Shown piece after piece: positions 8,937 to 17,800 of a stretch of DNA of 64,000 nucleotides; position 1 is the first letter of the stretch; the number at the start of each line of letters is the position of its first letter. The notes beneath the pieces were generated by a model. The model worked only from the letters and a program-made list of their open reading frames with translations. It did not search any database and was not told where the DNA came from. The DNA is from Sinorhizobium fredii (GTDB taxonomy: Bacteria > Pseudomonadota > Alphaproteobacteria > Rhizobiales > Rhizobiaceae). The DNA lies in assembly GCF_002944405.1 (NCBI RefSeq), contig NZ_CP024307.1:826501-890500 (forward strand), read 5' to 3'. The position numbers and the translations under genes were made by a program.

Positions 8937-9136
8937 AAATGTTTCTCCCTTGTCACATTCGCCAGTAGCGGTGCGCGGCGGCATATTCAAGCGGTGTTTG
9001 AAAGGGGCGGCGAAGCTAGGGCGCACCAAGCGGCTTTGGGCTGTCGCCCAAAAGAGTGCAGCGATTTTGGGATAACGGCACGCACAAGATCAGCGGGCTG
9101 AGCGCGGCGCATGCATGCTTTTGAAGGCGACGCGCT

Positions 9137-9643
9137 TTAGGCTTCGGGTGCTGCGGGCTCCGGGGGCTGGGCGGCGGCCATGCGCTTGCCGAAGCCGAGG
9201 ATGAGTTCCTTCAGCGAGGCTTCGGCGACGCGCCTGGCCGCCTCCTCACAATCGACCCACTCGAGCTTCCGCTCGCCTTTCTCGGGAAAATTCTTGCACA
9301 GACTGTCGACTTCGAGGGCGTGCACCTGGACCTTGCAGGGAATCTTCAGGCCGTGGTCCATGCGTTTCTGATAGACGTAGGAGCCGATGGCGGCCTTCTG
9401 CACCTTCCCCTTCACGCCCGCCTCTTCATAGGCCTCGCGCTCAGCGACTTCGTGCGCCCACTTTCCCTGCATCGGCCATCCCTTGGGAATGACCCAACGG
9501 CCCGTGTCGCGGCTGGTGAGCAGGAGAATTTCCGGGCTCTTCGTCTTCTTGCGAATGCGGTAGCACAGCGCGGCATATTGCATGCGCGCCGGTCGGCGCA
9601 GCATCAAGTGCACATCAGATGCCAGCCGGTGCAAGAGGTTCAA
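9137..9643 (-). CDS. Nudix hydrolase (DIPP-like)
   Basis: This is a 168-residue Nudix protein of the kind close to diphosphoinositol polyphosphate or diadenosine polyphosphate hydrolases. The box reads GWPMQGK, then AEREAYEEAGV: the metal-binding REAYEEAGV half is intact, but the first Glu of the canonical GX5E is Lys. The preceding WVIPKGW is typical of this rhizobial subgroup, so the change is probably a family trait, not damage. The C-terminus is Ala/Pro-rich. The gene stands alone on the minus strand, 200 bp upstream of the permease. Confidence 0.88.
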   Translation of the reverse strand: MNLLHRLASDVHLMLRRPARMQYAALCYRIRKKTKSPEILLLTSRDTGRWVIPKGWPMQGKWAHEVAEREAYEEAGVKGKVQKAAIGSYVYQKRMDHGLKIPCKVQVHALEVDSLCKNFPEKGERKLEWVDCEEAARRVAEASLKELILGFGKRMAAAQPPEPAAPEA

Positions 9644-9905
9644 GGGGCTCGATACTCCTGTCGAATCAGGTTGAAATAACCATTCAAATTATGGCGCCCC
9701 TGCATTGCGTGTAAATGACGTCAGCGATCAATAACGGATAAGAAGCGTTGCGGTTCCGTGAGCGGGGCAGCGTCGTGGATACATATAATGATTGCGCGCA
9801 TCGCCTGCCAGAAAGCGACATTCACGGTCGTATTCAATTAACTCGGTTCAAGAACTTCGGGGCGTGGACCTGGCGACAAGCAATACCCGCCAAGTGACGT
9901 TTCCT

Positions 9906-10697
9906 TTAGGAACCGGCGCGGTCGCGCTGCTTGAGGCGCAGTCGCGCGATGCGGGCCCACTCGCCGCTGCGCTCCGCATCGCGGGCGGCGGCGGCGACGA
10001 AGTCGATATGGCTTTGCGCGGCCACCTTGGCCGCCTCGGGGTCGTGCGCCATGATGGCGGCATAGATCGCCTCGTGCTGGGCAAGCAGCCGGTCGCGCGC
10101 GCCCGGTGCGTTAAAGACCGAGCTGCGATGGAAGAAGATGCCCTGGGTCAGGAGCCGGTAGCAGGCCCTCAGCGTGTGTAGCAGGATGATGTTGTGGGCG
10201 CTTTCGCCGATGGCGTTGTGCAGCTCGACATCGGCTTCGAGCTCGTCGTCGAAATTGCCGCTCGCATGCGCCGCGCGCATCCGCTCGATGATGCGGGTGA
10301 GAAGGTCCCGGTCGAAATCCGTGGCGCGCGTCGCGGCGAGTTCCGCCGTCAGGCCCTCGAGCTCGCGCCGGTATTCGAGGTAATCCTGCGTCGCCTTGTG
10401 GTGACGGCCGATGAGCTCGATCAGCGGTTTCGAGAAGATCTGGCCGACGACATCGGCGACGAAGGTTCCGCCTCCGTGGCGGCTCTCGAGCAATCCGCGG
10501 CCTTCCAGCTCCTTGAGCGCCTCGCGCAGGATCGGCCGAGACACGTCGAGCCTTTTTGCGAGCTCCCGCTCGCCCGGCAGCCGGTCCCCGTCGCGCAGCA
10601 CGCCTTCCAGGATCAGAAGCTCGATCTGCTGGACGACCTCGTCCGCGGTTCGGCTGTGGCTGATACGCGCATAGAGCTCGCTCTGGTCTTCGGTCAC
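9906..10697 (-). CDS. GntR family regulator, FadR subfamily
   Basis: This 263-residue regulator has an N-terminal winged helix (PGERELAKRLDVSRPILREAL and the wing HGGGTFV) and a C-terminal all-helical FCD effector domain with the metal-binding Asp/His pattern (DVELHNAI, HEAIYAAI, HIDF). The GTG at 10697 has GGGAG eight bases upstream and lies downstream of a good promoter (10741-10768), which excludes the ATG at 10757. FadR-type proteins bind TGGT-type palindromes and often sense organic acids such as lactate, pyruvate or glycolate. The nearby glcDEF genes, with a matching palindrome, make it a candidate glycolate regulator (GlcC-like); this is inference. Confidence 0.88.
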   Translation of the reverse strand: MTEDQSELYARISHSRTADEVVQQIELLILEGVLRDGDRLPGERELAKRLDVSRPILREALKELEGRGLLESRHGGGTFVADVVGQIFSKPLIELIGRHHKATQDYLEYRRELEGLTAELAATRATDFDRDLLTRIIERMRAAHASGNFDDELEADVELHNAIGESAHNIILLHTLRACYRLLTQGIFFHRSSVFNAPGARDRLLAQHEAIYAAIMAHDPEAAKVAAQSHIDFVAAAARDAERSGEWARIARLRLKQRDRAGS

Positions 10698-10740
10698 CGC
10701 AAATCTCCCGGAGACGGAATGCTCTCCCGCCTGGCGCGGC

Positions 10741-10768
10741 AATCTAGCAGGACCCATCGAGTGGTCAA
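10741..10768 (-). promoter_or_regulatory. Promoter of the FadR-type regulator
   Basis: On the minus strand TTGACC (10763-10768) and TAGATT (10741-10746) are 16 bp apart, a good sigma-70 match. The -35 box lies within an imperfect palindrome (TGGTCAAATCGATTGTCA) that could be an autoregulatory site. Confidence 0.5.
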
Positions 10769-10871
10769 ATCGATTGTCAACTCGCTCGGCCGCGGCTGAT
10801 AAAAGTCAAACTGCGTCAATGCGTCCTGTTCTTTTTGCTCCCCCGGTTGATAAGTAAAAGGTGATGAACGC

Positions 10872-12167
10872 GTGAGGGGGATGAAGCGCTTCATGGCGAA
10901 GGCAAGTTTTGGATTTCCAGCGGCGGCCTTGCGCGCCCAGGTGCTCGGCGAAGTTCATTCTCGACCCTATGCGTTGGTGACGACGCCACGCGTCATCTTT
11001 CAGCTGGCCTTCATCACCGAAGGCGGCTCCGTCGTCGATCACGCCGTGCTCTCGGAACTGTCGCGCTCTCGCGGCATCGCGCCGCCCGGCCGCGATGCAA
11101 ACCACCACGCCATGCCCTGGGGGCAGGGGACATTGCGCTGGGAGCGCCACACCGAGTTCTCGACTTATTTCTGGGACGCGCCGGCGCCGGAGCGCTTCGG
11201 CGGCGAGGTGGCGATCCATCCTTTCGGCGACGGCTTCTCTCCGCCGGGCCTGCTGATTTCCGGCATCCGGCTGGAGATCCGACCGGATACGCCGGAAGCC
11301 CGCGAGGCGATCCAGGCCTTCGACCCGACGAGCCTCTGTTACAGCGAGACAAAGAACGGTCAGGCGGTGCTGCTCACCGACTTCCGGCAGAACGGCGACG
11401 GGCTCACCCAGATCCTCATCCTCGACCGGGGTTTGACGGAGGCGGGCACGGGGGCCCTCATCCAGCGCCTGCTCGACATTGAGACCTACCGCACGCTGGC
11501 CATGCTCGGGCTGCCGCTGGCGCAATCGCTGTCGCCGGAAATCCGCCGGACCGAGGATGGCCTGACCGCCGTCACCCAACGGATGAAGGAGAATGTCCGT
11601 GAGGAAGCGGACGAAATGCTGGCGGAAATCACCCGGCTTGCCGCCGACCTCGAAGCCGGCGCAGCGCTCAGCCTCTATCGCTTTGGCGCGAGCCGCGCCT
11701 ATTACGGCATTGTTCAGGAACGCATCCGGACGCTCTCCGAAATGCCGGTGCCCGGCTACGAGACGATAGGCACCTTCCTCGAGCGCCGGCTGGCGCCAGC
11801 GATGCGCACCTGCCAGTCGGTCGAGGAGCGTCAGGCGAACCTGTCGCGCAAGCTCGCCCGTGCGACGGCGTTGCTCAGAAGCTGGATCGATGTCGAACTC
11901 GAACGGCAGAACAGCGCGCTGCTCAATTCGATGGACCGGCGGGCGAAATTGCAGCTGCGCCTCCAGCAGACCGTCGAAGGCCTCTCCGTCGCTGCGATCT
12001 CCTATTACGTCGTCGGGCTGTTCGGCTATCTCGCCAAGGCCGTTAGCCACGCGATCCCGGTCGATCCGGGCGTGCTGACGGGCCTTGCGGTGCCCTTCGC
12101 GGTTCTCGGCGTCTGGTTGATCGTCCGCCGGATCCGCCGCCATCACGAGGAGAGTGCGCACAAGTGA
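10872..12167 (+). CDS. DUF3422 family membrane-anchored protein
   Basis: This 431-residue protein belongs to DUF3422, a proteobacterial family of unknown function. Family marks are the GEVHSRPY motif near residue 27 and the WERHTEFSTY motif near 90. A long helical, coiled-coil-prone part (about 225-375) leads to two hydrophobic segments near the C-terminus (AISYYVVGLFGYLA and VLTGLAVPFAVLGVWLIV), so it is probably a cytoplasmic protein tethered to the inner membrane. The GTG at 10872 has AAAAGG ten bases upstream; ATG codons at 10881 and 10893 are alternatives. It is divergent from the FadR-type regulator, across 174 bp. Confidence 0.85.
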   Translation: MRGMKRFMAKASFGFPAAALRAQVLGEVHSRPYALVTTPRVIFQLAFITEGGSVVDHAVLSELSRSRGIAPPGRDANHHAMPWGQGTLRWERHTEFSTYFWDAPAPERFGGEVAIHPFGDGFSPPGLLISGIRLEIRPDTPEAREAIQAFDPTSLCYSETKNGQAVLLTDFRQNGDGLTQILILDRGLTEAGTGALIQRLLDIETYRTLAMLGLPLAQSLSPEIRRTEDGLTAVTQRMKENVREEADEMLAEITRLAADLEAGAALSLYRFGASRAYYGIVQERIRTLSEMPVPGYETIGTFLERRLAPAMRTCQSVEERQANLSRKLARATALLRSWIDVELERQNSALLNSMDRRAKLQLRLQQTVEGLSVAAISYYVVGLFGYLAKAVSHAIPVDPGVLTGLAVPFAVLGVWLIVRRIRRHHEESAHK

Positions 12168-12183
12168 CGGCGCCCTGTCGGAT

Positions 12184-13080
12184 TTACTGCTCCCAGTAGG
12201 GAACGGGGCCATAGAGGGCGGCGAGGAAGTCGACGAAGAGCCGAACCTTGGCGGGCAGAAACTGGCGGCTCGGATAGACGGCCGACAGCGTCAGCCTTTG
12301 CGACCCTTCCCATTCCGGCAGCACCTGCACCAAGCGCCCGTCGCGCAACTCCGCGCTGACGTCCCAGGTGGAGCGGAGCGCAATCCCCGCTCCGGCGATC
12401 ACTGCGGCACGGATGATCTCCGACGAATTGGTGACAAGCGGCCCTTCCGGACGGTAGGCGAGGGAACCGCCCGGGCCCTTCAGCTTCCAGCTCTCATTGT
12501 TATGGGCCGGCAGGCAGATGTGCTCGGCGAGATCGCCGATCTCCTTGGGTGCGCCGTGCCGAGCGATGTAGTCCGGGGCCGCGCAGAGCAGCCGCCGGAC
12601 CGGTGCGAGCTTGCGGGCGACGAGGCTCGAATCGGTGAGTTCACCGATCCGGATGGCGAGGTCGAAGCCGTCGGCGACGATGTCGCTGAACTCGTCGCTG
12701 AGCACGATATGGAGCTTGAGGTCGGGATGGTCCTTCATGAACCCGGTCAGGTGCGGCGCGATATGCATGCGTCCGAACGAAGTGGGCGCCGTGATGCGCA
12801 AAGTTCCCTGAGCCTGCGACGAGCGCCCCGAAGCATAGGCTTCCGCCTCCTCGATCCCGGCGAGGACACCGAGGACGCGGTCATAGAAGCCCTGTCCTGC
12901 TTCGGTCAGTGAGACCTGTCGCGTCGTGCGCTGCAAGAGGCGCGTGCCGAGCCTCTCCTCGAGCCGCTTGACGCGCTTGGAGATCACCGCCGCGGAGAGG
13001 CCGAGCGCGCGGGCGGCCGCCGACATGCTGCCGGTTGAAACCACCCGCGCGAAGACTTCGAGATCCCCAAGATTCGTCAT
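12184..13080 (-). CDS. LysR family transcriptional regulator
   Basis: This 298-residue regulator is of the AaeR/DmlR type, with the helix-turn-helix at 1-60 (SMSAAARALGLSAAVISKRV) and a short effector domain with the group motif FDLAIRIGEL. It is transcribed divergently from glcD across 234 bp that hold two palindromes. It converges on the DUF3422 gene with only a 16-bp gap. Position suggests control of the glc genes or of itself; whether it or the FadR-type regulator at 9906 is the glycolate sensor cannot be settled from sequence. Confidence 0.87.
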   Translation of the reverse strand: MTNLGDLEVFARVVSTGSMSAAARALGLSAAVISKRVKRLEERLGTRLLQRTTRQVSLTEAGQGFYDRVLGVLAGIEEAEAYASGRSSQAQGTLRITAPTSFGRMHIAPHLTGFMKDHPDLKLHIVLSDEFSDIVADGFDLAIRIGELTDSSLVARKLAPVRRLLCAAPDYIARHGAPKEIGDLAEHICLPAHNNESWKLKGPGGSLAYRPEGPLVTNSSEIIRAAVIAGAGIALRSTWDVSAELRDGRLVQVLPEWEGSQRLTLSAVYPSRQFLPAKVRLFVDFLAALYGPVPYWEQ

Positions 13081-13172
13081 GAATTCCGGCCGTTTTCTCC
13101 AAGAACGAAAAGATGATTAGCAGTTGCCAAATGCCGGTCATAGTGCATTCCGCTTTCACAAACTGGACAAGA

Positions 13173-13191
13173 TGCTCTAAGATTCAGAGCA
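13173..13191. promoter_or_regulatory. Palindrome between LysR and glcD genes
   Basis: TGCTCT (13173-13178) and AGAGCA (13186-13191) are separated by 7 bp and include a T-N11-A pattern as bound by LysR proteins. It sits near the middle of the divergent intergenic region. It also resembles dispersed rhizobial sequences of the type AGAGCA-TTC, so it may be repeat-derived. Confidence 0.35.
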
Positions 13192-13266
13192 CAAACGTGA
13201 TCGATTCTAAGAGGTTGGGACACGGGAGCGACGAGAAGCGACCGTGCTTTCCCAGCCTCCACTTTG

Positions 13267-13287
13267 GTGGTAAAGAAAATTTACCAC
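13267..13287. promoter_or_regulatory. Probable FadR-type operator upstream of glcD
   Basis: A perfect 8-bp inverted repeat, GTGGTAAA-N5-TTTACCAC, ends 27 bp before the glcD start. It has the TGGT...ACCA form bound by FadR-subfamily GntR regulators (GlcC, LldR, PdhR). A FadR-type regulator gene lies 2.6 kb away at 9906. The site would sit between promoter and start codon, suited to repression. Confidence 0.55.
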
Positions 13288-13314
13288 TTTATTGCGCGTT
13301 GGCTGGAGGAGTTC

Positions 13315-14754
13315 ATGCCGGAAACGATCGGGTTCCTGAAGCCCAGGCAGGCCGTCCTCGATCGCCGCGGCGAGATCATCGCCGACCTCGCCGACCTGTT
13401 GCCCGACGGCTGCCTGATCAGCGACGAGCGTGGCCTGAAACCCTTCGAGACGGATGCGTTTCTTGCCTATCGCCGCCTGCCGCTGGCCGTCGTCCTGCCG
13501 GAGACGACGGAGCAGGTCGCCGCCGTCCTCAAATATTGCAGCCGCTATGGCATTCCGGTCGTGCCGCGCGGTGCCGGCACCTCGCTTTCCGGCGGCGCCA
13601 TCCCGCAGGAGGACGCCATCGTCGTCGGTCTGTCGAAGATGTCGCGCATTCTCGATGTCGACCTGTTCAACCGCACGGCGACGGTGCAGGCGGGCGTCAC
13701 CAACCTCAACATTTCCGAGGCGGTGGGTGCCGACGGCTTCTTCTATGCGCCCGATCCGAGCTCGCAGCTCGCCTGCACCATCGGCGGCAATATCGGCATG
13801 AATTCCGGCGGCGCCCATTGCCTGAAATATGGCGTGACCACCAATAACCTGCTCGGCGTCAAGATGGTGCTCTTCGACGGCACGGTGATCGACCTCGGCG
13901 GCAAGGCGCTCGACGCGCCAGGTTATGATCTGCTCGGCCTTGTCTGCGGCTCCGAGGGCCAGCTCGGCATCGTCACCGAGGCGACGGTCCGGTTGATCGC
14001 CAAGCCCGAGGGTGCGCGGCCCGTGCTCTTCGGCTTCTCCGCGTCGGAGGCGGCCGGCTCCTGCGTCGCCGACATCATCGGGTCGGGTATCATTCCGGTC
14101 GCGATCGAGTTCATGGACAAGCCGGCGATCGAGATCTGCGAGGCTTTCGCCCATGCCGGCTATCCGCTCGACGTCGAGGCGCTGCTGATCGTCGAGGTCG
14201 AGGGGTCCGAGGCGGAGATGGAGGCGATGCTCCAGGGCATCATCGAGATCGCCCGGCGTCACGGTGTCGTGACGATCAAGGAATCGCAGTCGGCGCTCGA
14301 GGCGGCGCTGATCTGGAAGGGCCGAAAATCCGCCTTCGGTGCCACCGGCCGGGTCGCCGACTATATCTGTATGGACGGCACGGTTCCGCTGAGCCAGCTG
14401 TCGCATGTGTTGCGCAGGACCGGCGAGATCGTCGCCAGCTACGGGCTGCGTGTCGCCAATGTCTTCCATGCCGGCGACGGCAACATGCATCCGCTGATCC
14501 TCTACAACATCAACGATCCGGCGGATGCGGCCCGCGCCGAGGCGGCCGGCAACGACATCCTGAAGCTCTGCGTCGACGCGGGTGGCTGCCTGACGGGCGA
14601 GCATGGGGTGGGGATCGAAAAGCGCGACCTGATGCTCCATCAGTACAACAAGGCCGATCTCGATCAGCAGATGGCGGTGCGCGCCGCCTTCGATCCGCAA
14701 TGGCTCCTCAATCCCTCGAAGGTATTTCCGCTCGAAGGACGGCCTCAGGCATGA
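13315..14754 (+). CDS. glcD: Glycolate oxidase subunit GlcD
   Basis: This is the FAD-binding catalytic subunit of glycolate dehydrogenase, which oxidises glycolate to glyoxylate and feeds electrons to the respiratory chain. It is 479 residues: FAD_binding_4 domain at about 45-230 (VPRGAGTSLSGGAIP, TIGGNIGMNSGGAH) and the C-terminal oxidase domain with FHAGDGNMHP and the end motif LTGEHGVGIEKR. The ATG at 13315 follows CTGGAGGA. Its stop overlaps the glcE start (ATGA), so translation is coupled. The family also contains D-lactate dehydrogenases, but the glcE/glcF neighbours fix the assignment. Confidence 0.95.
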   Translation: MPETIGFLKPRQAVLDRRGEIIADLADLLPDGCLISDERGLKPFETDAFLAYRRLPLAVVLPETTEQVAAVLKYCSRYGIPVVPRGAGTSLSGGAIPQEDAIVVGLSKMSRILDVDLFNRTATVQAGVTNLNISEAVGADGFFYAPDPSSQLACTIGGNIGMNSGGAHCLKYGVTTNNLLGVKMVLFDGTVIDLGGKALDAPGYDLLGLVCGSEGQLGIVTEATVRLIAKPEGARPVLFGFSASEAAGSCVADIIGSGIIPVAIEFMDKPAIEICEAFAHAGYPLDVEALLIVEVEGSEAEMEAMLQGIIEIARRHGVVTIKESQSALEAALIWKGRKSAFGATGRVADYICMDGTVPLSQLSHVLRRTGEIVASYGLRVANVFHAGDGNMHPLILYNINDPADAARAEAAGNDILKLCVDAGGCLTGEHGVGIEKRDLMLHQYNKADLDQQMAVRAAFDPQWLLNPSKVFPLEGRPQA

Positions 14755-15962
14755 TCGTCCATTTCGAACCGGCAAGCGAAGAGGGGATCGCCTCCGTGGT
14801 GCGCTCCGCAGCGGCCGAGCGCGTCACGCTTGCCATTGTCGGCGGCGGCACGCGATCCGGGCTCGGCAATCCTGTCCGTGCCGACCGGACGCTTTCGACG
14901 CGGCGTCTCTCCGGTATCGTCACTTACAATCCGGCGGAGATGACCATGAGCGCGCTCGCCGGGACGCCGCTTGCCGAAGTGGAGGCGGCGCTCGCAGCCA
15001 AGGGCCAGATGCTGTCTTTCGAACCAATGGACCATCGCGGCATTCTCGGAACGACGGGCGAGCCGACGATCGGCGGCACCTTCGCCGCCAACGTCTCCGG
15101 TCCCCGCCGCTATGTCGCCGGGGCTGCCCGCGACAGCCTGCTGGGCGTGCGTTTCGTCAACGGCCGCGGCGAACTAATCAAGGCCGGCGGCCGCGTGATG
15201 AAGAACGTCACCGGGCTCGATCTCGTCAAGCTGATGGCGGGCTCCTACGGAACGCTTGGAATTCTGACGGAGGTCACCTTCAAGGTACTGCCGGTGCCGC
15301 CGGCGGCCGCAACCGTCGTCGTCCAGGGCCTCAACGATGCGGAGGCAGCCGCCGTCATGGCCGAGGCGATGGCACAGCCGGTGGAGGTGTCGGGCGCGGC
15401 GCATCTGCCCGAAAGCGTGCGGTGCCGCTTTATCGATGGTGCACTGCCGGAGGGAGCGGCTACCGTCCTAAGGCTCGAAGGTCTGGCGGCGTCTGTGGAG
15501 ATGCGTGCCGAGAAGCTCGTCGCGGCGCTGTCGCGCTTCGGCTCGGCCTCGAAGCTGGACGCCGGGCAGACGAAGGCACTTTGGGCAGAGATCCGCGACG
15601 TGAAGCCCTATGCCGGCGGCACGGCCAGACCGCTGTGGCGTGTCTCGGTCGCCCCATCGGCGGGGCACCAGCTCGTTGCCGCGCTGCGTCTCCAAACAGG
15701 CGTCGATGCATTCTACGATTGGCAGGGCGGCCTAGTCTGGCTGCGCATGGAGGCGGAAGCCGAGGCCGAACTCGTGCGCCGCTACGTGCACGCGCTAGGC
15801 GGGGGCCATGCGACGCTCGTCCGAGCCGACGGCGAAGCTCGCGCCCGGATACCCGCCTTCGAGCCGCAGGCTCCCGCGGTGGCCCAACTTGCAGAACGCG
15901 TGCGCGCATCGTTCGATCCGGCGCGGATCTTCAATCCGGGACGGCTGGCGGCTGTCGCCTGA
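14751..15962 (+). CDS. glcE: Glycolate oxidase subunit GlcE
   Basis: This is the second, smaller FAD-binding subunit of glycolate dehydrogenase, 403 residues. It has an N-terminal FAD_binding_4 domain (VGGGTRSGLGNP, then TIGGTFAANVSGPRR and GLDLVKLMAGSYGTLGILTEVTFK) and the typical short C-terminal end FDPARIFNPGRL. It starts inside the glcD stop codon and is followed, after 46 bp, by a small membrane protein gene and not directly by glcF. Confidence 0.95.
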   Translation: MIVHFEPASEEGIASVVRSAAAERVTLAIVGGGTRSGLGNPVRADRTLSTRRLSGIVTYNPAEMTMSALAGTPLAEVEAALAAKGQMLSFEPMDHRGILGTTGEPTIGGTFAANVSGPRRYVAGAARDSLLGVRFVNGRGELIKAGGRVMKNVTGLDLVKLMAGSYGTLGILTEVTFKVLPVPPAAATVVVQGLNDAEAAAVMAEAMAQPVEVSGAAHLPESVRCRFIDGALPEGAATVLRLEGLAASVEMRAEKLVAALSRFGSASKLDAGQTKALWAEIRDVKPYAGGTARPLWRVSVAPSAGHQLVAALRLQTGVDAFYDWQGGLVWLRMEAEAEAELVRRYVHALGGGHATLVRADGEARARIPAFEPQAPAVAQLAERVRASFDPARIFNPGRLAAVA

Positions 15963-16008
15963 TCGCAGGCGGGCTGTTGCAATTCGCTGCAGGCGAGAGG
16001 AGAATTCG

Positions 16009-16389
16009 ATGAGTGATCCGGGTCCGCAGACGCCGCTTTCCCGCGACACCGACCGCTGGTTGGAGCCGGGCAAGGTCAACATCCAGATCATCTACCTGCT
16101 TTATCTGGTCGGCTTCGCCATCGGCATCACTCCGCTCGTCGGCATCGTGCTCGCCTACCTTAATCGGGACAAGGCCGAAGACTGGGCGAGAACGCACTAC
16201 ATCTGGGCGATCCGCACCTTCTGGATCGCCCTGCTGTTCGCCGTCGTTTCGGCACTTCTGTCCGTATTGCTCATCGGCGTGCTCGGCTTCGTCGCGACGG
16301 CGGTCTGGATCGTCGTGCGCTGTGTCATAGGGCTTCAGAAAGCCGCCCGCGAGGAGCCGATCACCGATCCCGAAAGCTGGCTCATCTAA
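16009..16389 (+). CDS. Small membrane protein, COG3671/DUF4870-like
   Basis: This 126-residue protein has three hydrophobic segments (about 25-49, 66-88 and 90-108) and short polar ends, with ARTHYIWAIRTFWIALL as in COG3671/DUF4870 membrane proteins. The ATG at 16009 follows AGAGGAGA. It lies between glcE (46-bp gap) and glcF (56-bp gap) in the same direction, so it is in the glc operon. Its function is not known; an accessory role for the membrane association of the glycolate oxidase is conceivable but not shown. Confidence 0.82.
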   Translation: MSDPGPQTPLSRDTDRWLEPGKVNIQIIYLLYLVGFAIGITPLVGIVLAYLNRDKAEDWARTHYIWAIRTFWIALLFAVVSALLSVLLIGVLGFVATAVWIVVRCVIGLQKAAREEPITDPESWLI

Positions 16390-16445
16390 GGCGTGGCGGC
16401 TCCGTTCAGGAACTGCCGTTTGAGAATTGAGAGTGGAGTATCCGG

Positions 16446-17738
16446 TTGCAGACAAATTTTTCGCCAGAGCAACTCGCCGACCCGCATGTCGCCGAATCGG
16501 AAAAGATCCTGCGCAAATGCGTCCATTGCGGCTTCTGCACCGCCACCTGTCCGACCTATGTGCTGCTCGGCGACGAACTCGACAGTCCGCGCGGACGGAT
16601 CTATCTCATCAAGGACATGATGGAAAACGGGCGAGCGGCCGATACCGAAACCGTCACCCATATCGACCGTTGTCTCTCCTGCCTTTCCTGCATGACCACC
16701 TGTCCGTCGGGCGTCGACTACATGCATCTCGTCGATCATGCCCGGATCCACATCGAGAAGACCTACAGACGACCGTTCAAGGATCGCTTCGCTCGTGCCG
16801 TCATTGCTGCGACCTTGCCCTATTCTTCGCGCTTCCGGCTGGCGCTCAGGGCGGCGGGGCTCGCACGCCCCTTTGCGGGGCTGCTGAAGCGGGTTCCCTG
16901 GCTCAAGACCTTCGGCGTCATGCTCGATCTCGCACCGCGTGCGGTGCCGGCCGCAGACGGGGTGAGGCCTGCCGTTTACGCGGCCAAGGGCACGCCGCGC
17001 GGCCGCGTTGCCCTGCTCGCCGGCTGTGCCCAGCCCGTGCTGAGGCCCGGGATCAACGAAGCAACGATCCGTCTGCTCACGAGCCAGGGGGTGGAGGTCG
17101 TCGTTGCCGCGGGTGAGGGCTGTTGCGGCGCGCTCGTGCACCACATGGGGCGGGAGGAGCAGGCGCTCGCCGCCGCCCGGCGCAACGTCGATGTCTGGCT
17201 GAAGGCTGCCGAGGAGGACGGTCTCGACGCCATCGTCATAACCGCATCCGGCTGCGGCACGACGATCAAGGACTACGGCCACATGCTGCGGCTGGACGCT
17301 GCCTATGCCGACAAGGCGGCCAAGGTGTCTGCCCTTGCAAAGGACATAACCGAATATCTGGCGGAGCTGGACCTGCCGGAACAGGGCACGCGTGGCCTGA
17401 CTGTCGCCTATCACTCCGCCTGCTCGATGCAGCATGGCCAGAAAATCACCGCGGCACCGAAGCGGCTCCTGAAGCGGGCGGGCTATGCGGTTCGCGACCC
17501 GGCGGAAGGCCACCTCTGTTGCGGGTCGGCCGGCACCTACAACATCCTGCAGCCGGAAATATCGGCAAGGCTCAAGGCTCGCAAGGTGAGAAACATCGAG
17601 GCGACCAAGCCGAACGTCATCGCCACCGGCAATATCGGCTGCATCACCCAGATCGCCAGCGGCACGAATATCCCGATCGTGCATACGGTCGAGCTGCTCG
17701 ACTGGGCCTATGGGGGTTCGAAGCCGTCGGGGCTGTGA
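16446..17738 (+). CDS. glcF: Glycolate oxidase iron-sulfur subunit GlcF
   Basis: This 430-residue subunit carries electrons from the flavin subunits to the quinone pool. Two 4Fe-4S motifs are plain: Cys25-Cys28-Cys31-Cys35 (CVHCGFCTATCP) and Cys77-Cys80-Cys83-Cys87 (CLSCLSCMTTCP). Two CCG domains follow (GEGCCGALVHHMG with SGCGTTIKDYG; HLCCGSAGTYN). The start is a TTG at 16446 with GGAG seven bases upstream; no ATG lies nearby in frame. It is the last gene of the glc operon. Confidence 0.94.
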   Translation: MQTNFSPEQLADPHVAESEKILRKCVHCGFCTATCPTYVLLGDELDSPRGRIYLIKDMMENGRAADTETVTHIDRCLSCLSCMTTCPSGVDYMHLVDHARIHIEKTYRRPFKDRFARAVIAATLPYSSRFRLALRAAGLARPFAGLLKRVPWLKTFGVMLDLAPRAVPAADGVRPAVYAAKGTPRGRVALLAGCAQPVLRPGINEATIRLLTSQGVEVVVAAGEGCCGALVHHMGREEQALAAARRNVDVWLKAAEEDGLDAIVITASGCGTTIKDYGHMLRLDAAYADKAAKVSALAKDITEYLAELDLPEQGTRGLTVAYHSACSMQHGQKITAAPKRLLKRAGYAVRDPAEGHLCCGSAGTYNILQPEISARLKARKVRNIEATKPNVIATGNIGCITQIASGTNIPIVHTVELLDWAYGGSKPSGL

Positions 17739-17800
17739 GCGGTGGCGGTTGCCCCTCTCCTCGGGTTAAACGCGAAGAGAGGTGCAAATTTCCCGACGTA

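Noticed and set aside
8937..9136. Pho box upstream of the phosphate permease
   Set aside because: I looked for CTGTCAT-type direct repeats and found none. Only a 7-bp hairpin (9035-9052) is present.
9137..9643. Nudix hydrolase as inactive because the first Glu of the box is Lys
   Set aside because: The metal-binding REAYEEAGV half is intact and, from memory, this replacement is common in the rhizobial subgroup, so inactivity cannot be claimed.
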